In this document: positions 14,011 through 19,900 of the stretch, piece by piece
How positions within the stretch are numbered: position 1 is the stretch's first letter
Layout: each line of letters opens with the position of its first letter
Origin: CAYSYN01 sp964447735
GTDB taxonomy: Bacteria; Patescibacteriota; Minisyncoccia; Minisyncoccales; GBS-2
Direction of reading: 5' to 3'
DNA: 21,798 bases
Assembly (NCBI GenBank): GCA_964447735.1
Contig: CAYUTJ010000009.1
Span: 1 to 21,798, forward strand
Made by a program: the position numbers and the translations under genes
The notes under the pieces: generated by a model
Seen by the model: only the letters and a program-made list of their open reading frames with translations
The model's database searches: none
What the model was told of the DNA's origin: nothing

Positions 14011-15723
14011 TTATTCTCCAGTTTCTCTTAATACTTCTTCAATTGAAGTTTTACCTTCCAAGACCTTTAAAATGCCATCTTGCCTTATTGTAATCATCCC
14101 TTGTCTTTTTGAAACTTCTAAGATTTTGGTTTCAGAAGGTTCTTTCAAAACGATTTCTTCAAGTTCTTTTGTCATTTCTAAAATTTCAAAAATGCCAATT
14201 CTTCCCACAAAGCCCTTAAAATCACAATCTTTGCACCCTTTCGGTTCAAAGACATAAATTTTCTTTGGAATTTTAATTTTCGCTTTGATTTTCTCTGGTA
14301 GGCTTTCTAATTCTCTTAAAATTAAAGTTTCAATATTCTTTTTTGCTCTCACTTTTTTCCTGCATTTTGGGCACAAAACTCTTACTAACCTCTGAGCTAT
14401 TATCAGATTTAAAGTAGCCGGAAGCAAAAAATTGGGAACTCCCAAGTCCAAAAGCCGAGGGATAGCCCCAATAGCATTATTAGTGTGCAAAGTAGATAAA
14501 ACTAAGTGTCCGGTCAGAGCTGCGTGAGTTGCCAAAAACGCAGTTTCTGAATCCCTAATCTCTCCAACCATAATTATATCAGGATCTTGTCTTAAAATAT
14601 GCCTCAATCCTTTAGCAAAGTCGTAGCCGATTTCAGGCCTAATTTGTGATTGATTTATTCCTTCGATTAGATACTCAACTGGATCTTCCAAAGTAACAAT
14701 GTTAACCTCTTCTCTGTTTAGTTTTTGCAAAATTGCATATAAAGTAGTAGTCTTTCCAGAACCTGTAGGACCTGTGACTAAAATCATTCCATAAGGTCTT
14801 TTAATCCCCTTTTCTAAAACCTCAAAATTTCTTCCAGACAATCCAAGTTCTTCTATCTTTTTCAATCCCATTCTAGGATCTAAAATTCTCAAAACAATTT
14901 TTTCCCCTCTTGCCGTTGGAAAAGTGGAAACTCTAAAATCAATCTTTCTTCCTTCATGCATTTGAGAAAACCTTCCATCTTGAGGAATTCTGGTTTCGTC
15001 CAATCTTAAATTTGACATTACCTTTATTCTCCCGACTATTGCAGGATGAATTCTGATTGGAAAGCTTAAAGTAGAAAATAACTTCCCTAGGATTCTAAAT
15101 CTTACTTTTGTTTTGTCTCCTACTGGTTCAATATGGATATCTGAAGCTCCACCTTCAATTCCATATCTTAGAATATTAGTAACTGCTTTGACGATGGGAG
15201 CCTCTTCAACGATCCTTTCAATCTCAACAGCAGAAGGTTTCCTTTCAATTTTTACTTCTTCTTCAATTTTTTCTAAAGCTTTTTCAATTTCTTTTGGAGT
15301 GATTCTATATTTTTCAACAATTTTTTTAAAATTAGACAAAGTAATCAAAAATATCTTTGTGTTTAAATTCATTCTTCTAGCTAAAAATTTTAAAGCTTCT
15401 CTAGCCTCAATATCCTCTGGCCAAACCATCCCCACTTCTAAATTTTTATCGTCTTTTTTTAGGGGTACCATTTTGTAATATTTTGCAGTTTCTTCTGGAA
15501 TTAGAGATAAAATTTTGGTTGAAATTTCTTCAGAATCGATTCTCTTTAAAGGAATTCCTAAAATTTCAGATTTGATTGAAAAAATCTTTTCTTCCTCTAT
15601 CAAACCTTTTTCTAAAAGCAATTCTTCTTCTCTTTTGCCTGAAGTTTTGGCTTCAATTTCTAATTCGGCAGCTTTAGTTTTATCTAAAATTTTTCTTTTT
15701 GCTAATTCTTTAATAATTGCCAT
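14011..15723 (-). CDS. pilB: Pilus extension ATPase PilB (GspE family)
   Basis: 570 residues, full length. PilB powers pilin polymerisation. An N-terminal MshEN/GspE-N type domain (about 1-140) is followed by the N2 domain with ASDIHIEP (193-200). The ATPase core has a Walker A (GPTGSGKT, 318-325), an Asp box (TLEDPVEY, 344-351), a Walker B (DPDIIMVGEIRD, 380-391) and a His box (HAALTGHLVLSTLHTNNA). A zinc site is formed by CPKC (451-454) and CKDC (497-500), the tetracysteine motif of extension ATPases, which confirms PilB over PilT. The start is 2 nt after the PilP-like stop with no Shine-Dalgarno. No unusual residues are seen. Confidence 0.96.
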   Translation of the reverse strand: MAIIKELAKRKILDKTKAAELEIEAKTSGKREEELLLEKGLIEEEKIFSIKSEILGIPLKRIDSEEISTKILSLIPEETAKYYKMVPLKKDDKNLEVGMVWPEDIEAREALKFLARRMNLNTKIFLITLSNFKKIVEKYRITPKEIEKALEKIEEEVKIERKPSAVEIERIVEEAPIVKAVTNILRYGIEGGASDIHIEPVGDKTKVRFRILGKLFSTLSFPIRIHPAIVGRIKVMSNLRLDETRIPQDGRFSQMHEGRKIDFRVSTFPTARGEKIVLRILDPRMGLKKIEELGLSGRNFEVLEKGIKRPYGMILVTGPTGSGKTTTLYAILQKLNREEVNIVTLEDPVEYLIEGINQSQIRPEIGYDFAKGLRHILRQDPDIIMVGEIRDSETAFLATHAALTGHLVLSTLHTNNAIGAIPRLLDLGVPNFLLPATLNLIIAQRLVRVLCPKCRKKVRAKKNIETLILRELESLPEKIKAKIKIPKKIYVFEPKGCKDCDFKGFVGRIGIFEILEMTKELEEIVLKEPSETKILEVSKRQGMITIRQDGILKVLEGKTSIEEVLRETGE

Positions 15724-15725
15724 TT

Positions 15726-16049
15726 TTAGGTTGAAGTGGCAGTTGAAGTTGTAATTTTAAACGAAGGCAAAAATGGATTTTCCCTTCCAATTTCACTGGA
15801 AGTTGGAGTTTCAATTTGAGGAAAAGGCTCTAAATTTTTCAGAATTGGGTTATCGAGCAAATCCATTTTTATCTTTATTTCTTCTATTCTAGGATAAGAA
15901 ACTTCAACTTTGGGAAAAAGGAAGGCAAAAGAACTTGGTTTAAAATATCCAAACCAAACTAAAAGCCCCAAAGAAATTAGAATCAAAAACACAATCAGTA
16001 AAAACCTTTGTCTTTTTTCAATTTCAAAAAATGTTATTTTTTTATTCAT
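15726..16049 (-). CDS. Small membrane protein, possible PilP-like pilus assembly protein
   Basis: 107 residues. A short cytoplasmic start is followed by one membrane helix (about 15-36, RFLLIVFLILISLGLLVWFG) and an extracytoplasmic part with no clear fold. Near the C-terminus it reads GRENPFLPSF, recalling the G-R-x-N-P-F motif of PilP, then a Thr/Ser-rich tail (TTSTATST). Canonical PilP is a lipoprotein that contacts the secretin PilQ; there is neither a lipobox nor a secretin here, so any PilP relation would be a reduced form suited to a single membrane. It overlaps pilO by 4 nt and precedes pilB by 2 nt, so it is surely expressed with the assembly genes. The name is a hypothesis from position and one motif. 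Confidence 0.65.
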   Translation of the reverse strand: MNKKITFFEIEKRQRFLLIVFLILISLGLLVWFGYFKPSSFAFLFPKVEVSYPRIEEIKIKMDLLDNPILKNLEPFPQIETPTSSEIGRENPFLPSFKITTSTATST

Positions 16050-16570
16050 TTTTGAAGAAAGTAGGTTTTAAAAAATAAATTAAATTCAAAGATTTCTCTA
16101 CCTTTATTAGAAAAAGAAAGGTTTTCTAATTCAATTAATCTTGATGATTTTTCCACTTTTTCTAAAAATCTCTTTAAACTAGGATAAAGTCCAGATAAAG
16201 AAAGTTGAACCATTAATCCTCCAATTTTTTTGTTCTCTTTTGGTTCTTGAACAGAAAAGGAAATTTCTCTTAATTGTAAGCCACTTTCAGAAGCTGCGTT
16301 CTTTAGAAAATTAAAGGTTTCTGGGATTTGAGGGTCCAAAGGAAGAGCGCTTTTAATTTTTGAAACCTCTTCTTCTCTTTCTTCCAATTTTGAAAAAGTT
16401 TCCTCAATTTTGCTGAAATGTTCTTTATAGGACTTTGAAATTTTTTCTAACTCTGAAATTGCTCTTTTGAGTTCTAAGAATTTATAATATCTTGGCCAAA
16501 CCAAGAAAACCAAAAATAAAATTGAAAATAAAATTAAGGAAAGATATGAAATTAATCTCTTTTTTTCCAT
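16046..16570 (-). CDS. pilO: Pilus assembly protein PilO-like
   Basis: 174 residues. One N-terminal membrane helix (about 8-26) is followed by a charged coiled coil (about 32-75, ELKRAISELEKISKSYKEHF and FSKLEEREEEVSKIKSALP) and a C-terminal domain that begins FNFLKNAASESGLQLREISF and ends with a ferredoxin-like pattern (MVQLSLSGLYPSLKRFLEKVEKSSRLIELENLSF). This helix, coiled-coil and ferredoxin order is diagnostic of PilO/GspM proteins, which pair with PilN on the outer face of the inner membrane. It starts in the stop of pilN (TAATG) and ends in an ATGA overlap with the next gene, so it sits inside a tightly coupled pilMNO block. Confidence 0.85.
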   Translation of the reverse strand: MEKKRLISYLSLILFSILFLVFLVWPRYYKFLELKRAISELEKISKSYKEHFSKIEETFSKLEEREEEVSKIKSALPLDPQIPETFNFLKNAASESGLQLREISFSVQEPKENKKIGGLMVQLSLSGLYPSLKRFLEKVEKSSRLIELENLSFSNKGREIFEFNLFFKTYFLQK

Positions 16571-17091
16571 TATTTTATTACTTCATCTTTAAAAGAAAAT
16601 GAAATTTCAAAACCAATTTTTCCTTCAGGAGTGATTGAAACTGAAGTAATTTGGACTTTTTCTATTTTTGGAGATTGCTTAAAGAGAAAATATTGTTTAG
16701 AAAGAGCCACAAAATTTTCTGCTATTCCTGAAACTTTTGCCTGTTTTCCAGAAACATTTAAATTCAAGGAGGTTAAAACAATATTTTTTAAAATTTGACT
16801 CTCTAAAAATGGAAAAAAATGAGAAGAGAAAACATGTGAATTTAAGAGATTTTCAATTTCTAAAAATCTATCTTCCATTTGAGAAAGTTCTTCTTTCATT
16901 CTTTTTATTTCTGGAGTTTCTAATTCTGAGATTTTCTTTTCAAGTTCTACTTTTTTAGAATTTAATTTATTCACAGAGAAAAAAAAGAAAATAAAAGAAA
17001 AAATGGTAAAAAGGAATAAAAACAAAGAAAGGAAAAATAAAATTCTCTCGAAAGTTGGAATTCTTCTGGGAGGTTTTGGTACTATTTCCAT
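16570..17091 (-). CDS. pilN: Pilus assembly protein PilN-like
   Basis: 173 residues. A short cytoplasmic tail (MEIVPKPPRRIPTFER) precedes a strong membrane helix (about 17-40), a coiled coil (NKLNSKKVELEKKISELETPEIKRMKEELSQMEDRF split over about 41-78) and a beta-rich C-terminal domain with VLTSLNLNVSGKQAKVSGIAENFVALS and KVQITSVSITPEGKIGFEISF. PilN binds PilM through its cytoplasmic tail and PilO through its outer domain. The usual INLLP motif of the PilN tail is not present in recognisable form; the Pro/Arg-rich tail may do that job here (inference). The stop of pilM lies 1 nt before the ATG. Confidence 0.85.
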   Translation of the reverse strand: MEIVPKPPRRIPTFERILFFLSLFLFLFTIFSFIFFFFSVNKLNSKKVELEKKISELETPEIKRMKEELSQMEDRFLEIENLLNSHVFSSHFFPFLESQILKNIVLTSLNLNVSGKQAKVSGIAENFVALSKQYFLFKQSPKIEKVQITSVSITPEGKIGFEISFSFKDEVIK

Positions 17092-17092
17092 T

Positions 17093-18148
17093 TTATTTTT
17101 GAAAACCCCTTAAAGCCAAACCCACAGCAATTGAAAAAGAGGGGCCAATTTCCTTTAAAGTTTTCTCTAAAATTGGAGGGTAAAAAATTTTTCTGAAAGG
17201 ATCTCCAATTTCAGCTTCTTTCTTTAGTTGAATTTTAGAATATCCTTCCAACCCTGGCAAGTTAGCTCCTCCTCCAGTTAAAATTACTTTCTCCACTTTT
17301 TTCTTTTCTTTTCTTTCATAATCTTGGAATATTTTTCCAATTTCGATAAATATCGAATTTATCAAAGGAAGCAAAATTTCTCTAACTTTTCCTCCTCTTT
17401 CTTCAATTCCAAATTCTTTTTTCAATTTTTCTCCTTCTTCCAAACCTATTTCCAAACCTTTTGCAATTCTTTCAGAAAAAAGATCTCCTCCAACATCCAA
17501 ACTAAAAGATCTTTTTAAAATCTTATTTTCGATAATATTGCAAGTTGTAGTCCGAGCTCCAAAATCTAAAATCGAAATTGTCTTTTCTCTTTCTCCAAAG
17601 ACCCGAGCTAAACTAAAAACTTCAGCCTCCATTGAGACTAACTTCAAACCCGCTTTTTGAGCTATGATTTGATATTGATTGATAACTTCGTGAGGAACTG
17701 CAACCATTAAAATTTTTAATTTTTCTTTTTTCCCAGCTGGCATCGAATCTAAAATTTGCCAGTCGAATAGCACCTCAGAAAGAGGAACTGGAATATGTCT
17801 TCTAGCTTCTACCTTAACAGCTAAGGGAACTTCTTGTTTTGTCATTGGAGGAAGTTCAAAAGTAGTGAAAAAAGTTGCAAAATCTGGAATTGAAAAAAAA
17901 GCTGATTTTGTTTTAATTTGAGCTTCTTTTAAAATTGCTTTTATTGCTTTTACAATGTCATCGACAGAAAGATAAAGAACGCTTTTTTCAAAGGTCCGAA
18001 AAGGTTCTTTAAAAACTGCTTTAGCTGGAATCTCTCCAAAATTTTCTAGTTTTATTCTCTTGGCAAAAGAAGAAAGCTCAACAATTCTTATTGCTGAAGA
18101 ACCAATATCTATGCCAAGGAATTTCTTGGGAAAAATAGAAAATGGCAT
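17093..18148 (-). CDS. pilM: Pilus assembly actin-like ATPase PilM
   Basis: 351 residues from the ATG at 18148; a TTG immediately before it (18151) is in frame but less likely. PilM is a cytoplasmic FtsA/actin-fold protein that recruits PilN and organises the alignment complex. The first phosphate loop is LGIDIGSSAIRIVELS (near the N-terminus), the second is around ISILDFGARTTTCNII, and the adenosine motif VILTGGGANLPGLEGYSK is near residue 300. It is the first gene of the assembly operon. Only 23 bp separate it from the divergent comF start, and a TATAAT box ends 7-8 nt before the ATG, so the mRNA is probably leaderless. The length and motifs are typical. Confidence 0.94.
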   Translation of the reverse strand: MPFSIFPKKFLGIDIGSSAIRIVELSSFAKRIKLENFGEIPAKAVFKEPFRTFEKSVLYLSVDDIVKAIKAILKEAQIKTKSAFFSIPDFATFFTTFELPPMTKQEVPLAVKVEARRHIPVPLSEVLFDWQILDSMPAGKKEKLKILMVAVPHEVINQYQIIAQKAGLKLVSMEAEVFSLARVFGEREKTISILDFGARTTTCNIIENKILKRSFSLDVGGDLFSERIAKGLEIGLEEGEKLKKEFGIEERGGKVREILLPLINSIFIEIGKIFQDYERKEKKKVEKVILTGGGANLPGLEGYSKIQLKKEAEIGDPFRKIFYPPILEKTLKEIGPSFSIAVGLALRGFQK

Positions 18149-18171
18149 CAATTATATTATAGAATAAAACA
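18149..18171. promoter_or_regulatory. Overlapping divergent promoters of pilM and comF
   Basis: The whole gap between the pilM and comF start codons is 23 bp. On the minus strand it holds two overlapping TATAAT hexamers (18161-18156 and 18156-18151); the first would place the transcription start at or next to the A of the pilM ATG. On the plus strand TATTAT (18155-18160) would start comF mRNA about 5 nt before its ATG. No good -35 boxes are seen on either side. Both mRNAs would be leaderless or nearly so. Confidence 0.6.
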
Positions 18172-18849
18172 ATGAGTTTTAGAAATTGGATTTTAGATCT
18201 TTTGTTTCCAAAATTTTGCTTTGGATGTAAAAGGGAAGGAAATTATCTTTGCCAAGATTGTTTAGCAACGATAGAGATTTTCAAAGAACACAAAAAGTTA
18301 AAAAATGAATTTTTAGATGATCTCTTTGTTGCGACAGAATATAAAAATCCTTTAGTTAAAAAATTGATTTTAGCTTTGAAATACGAACCTTTCGCAAAAG
18401 AAATTGCAAAGGATCTCGCAAATTTAATCAAGATTCATCTTAAATTCATAAATAAAGAATCTAGTTTTTCAGATTTTGTTTTAATTGCTGTACCTCTTTC
18501 AAAGAAAAAATTAAGATGGAGAGGATTTAATCAAGCAGAGGAAATTGCAAAAGAACTTTCAAGATTCTTAAAGATTCCTTTAATTTCAAACTGTTTGATA
18601 AAAATAAAGAAAACTTTACCTCAGGTAATGCTTTCTGAAAAAGAAAGAAAGGAAAATTTGAAAGGAGTTTTTCAAGTCCAAAACGAAGAAAAAATCAAAA
18701 ACAAAAAAATTTTATTAGTTGATGATGTTTTCACTACTGGTACTACTTTATCTGAAGCTGCAAAAATATTGAAGAATTCTGGAGCCAAAAAGGTAATTGG
18801 GTTGGTAGTAGCAATAGCTAAGCCAGATGAAGATAAATTGACATTTTGA
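18172..18849 (+). CDS. comF: ComF family phosphoribosyltransferase-like protein
   Basis: 225 residues, typical for ComF. A zinc ribbon with C16-x2-C19 and C27-x2-C30 (CFGC, CQDC) starts the protein. The conserved core PLSKKKLRWRGFNQAEEIA (about 108-126) and the phosphoribosyl pyrophosphate binding loop ILLVDDVFTTGTT (180-192) follow. ComF is needed for transport or handling of single-stranded DNA during natural transformation in Bacillus and Haemophilus; its enzymatic substrate is not settled. Its place head-to-head with the T4P operon is suggestive because CPR bacteria are thought to take up DNA with their pili (inference). The start codon has no Shine-Dalgarno; the gene ends 23 nt before tRNA-Ser. 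Confidence 0.92.
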   Translation: MSFRNWILDLLFPKFCFGCKREGNYLCQDCLATIEIFKEHKKLKNEFLDDLFVATEYKNPLVKKLILALKYEPFAKEIAKDLANLIKIHLKFINKESSFSDFVLIAVPLSKKKLRWRGFNQAEEIAKELSRFLKIPLISNCLIKIKKTLPQVMLSEKERKENLKGVFQVQNEEKIKNKKILLVDDVFTTGTTLSEAAKILKNSGAKKVIGLVVAIAKPDEDKLTF

Positions 18850-18872
18850 GAAAAAACCTTAAAATTTTGAAA

Positions 18873-18958
18873 GGAGGAGTGCGCCGAGTGGCAAGGCAGC
18901 AGGTTGCTAACCTGTGCCCGGTAACTCCGGGCCGTGGGTTCGATTCCCACCTCCTCCG
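18873..18958 (+). tRNA. tRNA-Ser (anticodon GCT)
   Basis: 86 nt with acceptor stem GGAGGAG/CTCCTCC, anticodon loop TTGCTAA (GCT at 18906-18908), a long variable arm (GCCCGGTAACTCCGGGC) as in class II tRNAs, T-arm GTGGG-TTCGATT-CCCAC and discriminator G, the serine identity base. CCA is not encoded (CCT follows). Confidence 0.97.
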
Positions 18959-18974
18959 CCTTCGCGAGGCCGTA

Positions 18975-18992
18975 GCCTCGCTTCGGCGAGGC
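18975..18992. repeat. GC-rich hairpin with TTCG tetraloop
   Basis: A perfect 7-bp stem (GCCTCGC / GCGAGGC) closes a TTCG loop, the very stable UUCG tetraloop if transcribed. A second copy of the right arm (GCGAGGC) is at 18964-18970, so two foldings compete. No T tract follows, so it is not a plain terminator. It may be a palindromic repeat unit or a processing or stability signal after tRNA-Ser. Confidence 0.75.
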
Positions 18993-19006
18993 GGAGGTCC
19001 GTCAAA

Positions 19007-19041
19007 TTAGTAGTTAGTGTTTAGTAATTAGTTTTTAGTGA
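19007..19041 (+). repeat. Tandem heptad array TTAGTNN x 5
   Basis: Five in-phase 7-bp units read TTAGTAG, TTAGTGT, TTAGTAA, TTAGTTT and TTAGTGA. The first five bases are fixed and the last two vary. A related array with the same orientation relative to the tRNA lies upstream of tRNA-Val (21641-21668). Confidence 0.9.
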
Positions 19042-19069
19042 AATCTTTAAATGGCAGGGCAAAACAGCT

Positions 19070-19094
19070 GGTCATGCGAGGTGCCGGTGGCCCG
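19070..19094 (+). promoter_or_regulatory. Conserved 25-nt leader element upstream of tRNA-Gly
   Basis: The core GAGGTGCCGGTGGCCCG (19078-19094) is identical to the sequence before tRNA-Val (21533-21549, minus strand). The flanking eight bases, GGTCA-W-G-Y, match except at two positions. It ends exactly 1 nt before the tRNA 5' end in both cases. Its role is unknown; promoter, processing signal or mobile repeat are all possible. Confidence 0.75.
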
Positions 19095-19095
19095 A

Positions 19096-19167
19096 GCGGG
19101 TGTAGTATAACGGCCATTACACTACCTTGCCAAGGTAGAGACGGGGGTTCAACTCCCCTCACCCGCT
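19096..19167 (+). tRNA. tRNA-Gly (anticodon GCC)
   Basis: 72 nt with acceptor stem GCGGGTG/CACCCGC, anticodon stem-loop CTACC-TTGCCAA-GGTAG (GCC at 19129-19131), T-arm GGGGG-TTCAACT-CCCCT and discriminator U, usual for bacterial tRNA-Gly. CCA is not encoded; a TTTT run follows. Confidence 0.97.
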
Positions 19168-19197
19168 TTTGTAAAACTATAGCGTGGTAAAACCCGC

Positions 19198-19226
19198 TTG
19201 ACAAAAAGGGAGGCTTTCTCTAAAAT
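19198..19226 (+). promoter_or_regulatory. Sigma70-type promoter of the 3D-domain gene
   Basis: A perfect -35 box (TTGACA, 19198-19203), a 17-bp spacer and a near-perfect -10 box (TAAAAT, 19221-19226). The start of transcription is expected near 19233, only about 6 nt before the ATG, so there is no room for a Shine-Dalgarno sequence. Confidence 0.8.
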
Positions 19227-19253
19227 GCAAAAACTAAAATGAAGCCTCCCTTT
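19205..19253. repeat. 12-bp perfect inverted repeat around the -10 box and start codon
   Basis: Left arm AAAGGGAGGCTT (19205-19216) lies in the promoter spacer; right arm AAGCCTCCCTTT (19242-19253) covers codons 2-5 of the 3D-domain gene. The 25-bp loop holds the -10 box, the predicted transcription start and the ATG. A T-rich stretch follows the right arm. It may be an operator, or an RNA hairpin formed only in read-through transcripts from tRNA-Gly. Confidence 0.8.
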
Positions 19254-19709
19254 AAATTTTTAGTTTTAATTTTTGTTTTTCTGATTGTCTTTCTTTTGGA
19301 TTTTTCCTCTGAAGCAGAGAATCTGCCAGATTTTTCTTTTGAAAATAAAAATTTTGTTCTCTATCAAGAAAATACAGTTTCTCCAATCTTAAATTTAAAC
19401 CCTCCAAGAAAAATAATTAAGGTTTTAGGCTTAATTACTGGATATTCTTCAACCCCTCAAGAAACAGACGATACTCCTTTTTTAACTGCTTCCGGGAAAA
19501 AAGTAAGAGATGGAATTGTAGCTAACAATTTTCTCCCTTTTGGAACAAAAATAAAAATCCCCAAAATTTTTGGGGACAAAATCTTTGTTGTTGAAGATAG
19601 AATGAAAAGAGGGAAATCAAAATATCATTTTGACGTTTGGTTTGAAAATTCTCTTGAAGCTAAAAATTTTGGCGCCAAAATTGCTCTCGTTGAGATAATT
19701 TTTGAATAA
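19239..19709 (+). CDS. Membrane-anchored 3D-domain protein (probable cell-wall active)
   Basis: 156 residues. An N-terminal hydrophobic segment (about 7-21, LVLIFVFLIVFLLDF) acts as signal anchor or signal peptide. The C-terminal domain (about 60-156) matches the 3D (Asp-Asp-Asp) double-psi beta-barrel group: ITGYSSTPQETDDTPFLTASG (two pieces, 66-86), VRDGIVANNFLPFGTKIKIP (89-108) and VVEDRMKRG...FDVWF (117-135), with Asp at 120 and 132 among the conserved acids. Related domains occur in MltA, YocH and RpfB-type proteins, which cut or bind peptidoglycan; here the substrate is inferred. It has its own strong promoter, and its start codon lies in the loop of an inverted repeat. It ends 5 nt from the convergent tRNA-Leu. 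Confidence 0.85.
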   Translation: MKPPFKFLVLIFVFLIVFLLDFSSEAENLPDFSFENKNFVLYQENTVSPILNLNPPRKIIKVLGLITGYSSTPQETDDTPFLTASGKKVRDGIVANNFLPFGTKIKIPKIFGDKIFVVEDRMKRGKSKYHFDVWFENSLEAKNFGAKIALVEIIFE

Positions 19710-19714
19710 TTCTG

Positions 19715-19800
19715 TGCCCGGGGAGGGACTTGCACCCTCACGGGGGAAGACCCCCAAAGGATTTTAAGTCCTTTGCGTCTGCTAATTCCGCCACCCGGGC
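19715..19800 (-). tRNA. tRNA-Leu (anticodon TAA)
   Basis: 86 nt on the minus strand: acceptor stem GCCCGGG/CCCGGGC, anticodon loop CTTAAAA (TAA at 19766-19764), a long variable arm (GGGGGTCTTCCCCC) and discriminator A, as expected for leucine. CCA is not encoded. It is one nt from tRNA-Cys. Confidence 0.97.
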
Positions 19801-19801
19801 A

Positions 19802-19873
19802 AGGCCTGGGTGGGAATCGAACCCACGTTAGGGGATTTGCAGTCCCCTGCTTGGGCCACTCAGCTACCAGGCC
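19802..19873 (-). tRNA. tRNA-Cys (anticodon GCA)
   Basis: 72 nt on the minus strand: acceptor stem GGCCTGG/CCAGGCC, anticodon stem-loop GGGGA-CTGCAAA-TCCCC (GCA at 19840-19838), T-arm GTGGG-TTCGATT-CCCAC and discriminator U, the known cysteine identity base. It begins 27 nt after the infB stop, so it is probably cut from the infB transcript. Confidence 0.97.
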
Positions 19874-19900
19874 ACTAAATTAAATTCTACTTAATTTTTC

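Noticed and set aside
15113..15478. Plus-strand open frame of 121 codons within pilB
   Set aside because: It lies wholly antisense to a conserved gene, has Ser/Phe/Ile-rich mirror composition and no recognisable domain.
18672..18950. Minus-strand frame beginning MGIEPTARSYRAQVSNLLP
   Set aside because: It is the antisense of tRNA-Ser(GCT) and of the comF 3' end; this peptide is a familiar false gene over tRNA-Ser.
18975..18992. Intrinsic terminator after tRNA-Ser(GCT)
   Set aside because: The stem is strong, but GGAGGTCCGTC follows, with no T tract on the plus strand; the minus-strand side is GC-rich too.
19007..19041. CRISPR array or telomere-like repeat
   Set aside because: Units of 7 bp with no spacers are far too short for CRISPR; nothing else suggests a replicon end, and no cas genes are present.
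19070..19095. Pseudo-tRNA or tRNA fragment before tRNA-Gly
   Set aside because: The element has no T-loop or anticodon arm and is only 25 nt; it matches the tRNA-Val leader, not a tRNA body.
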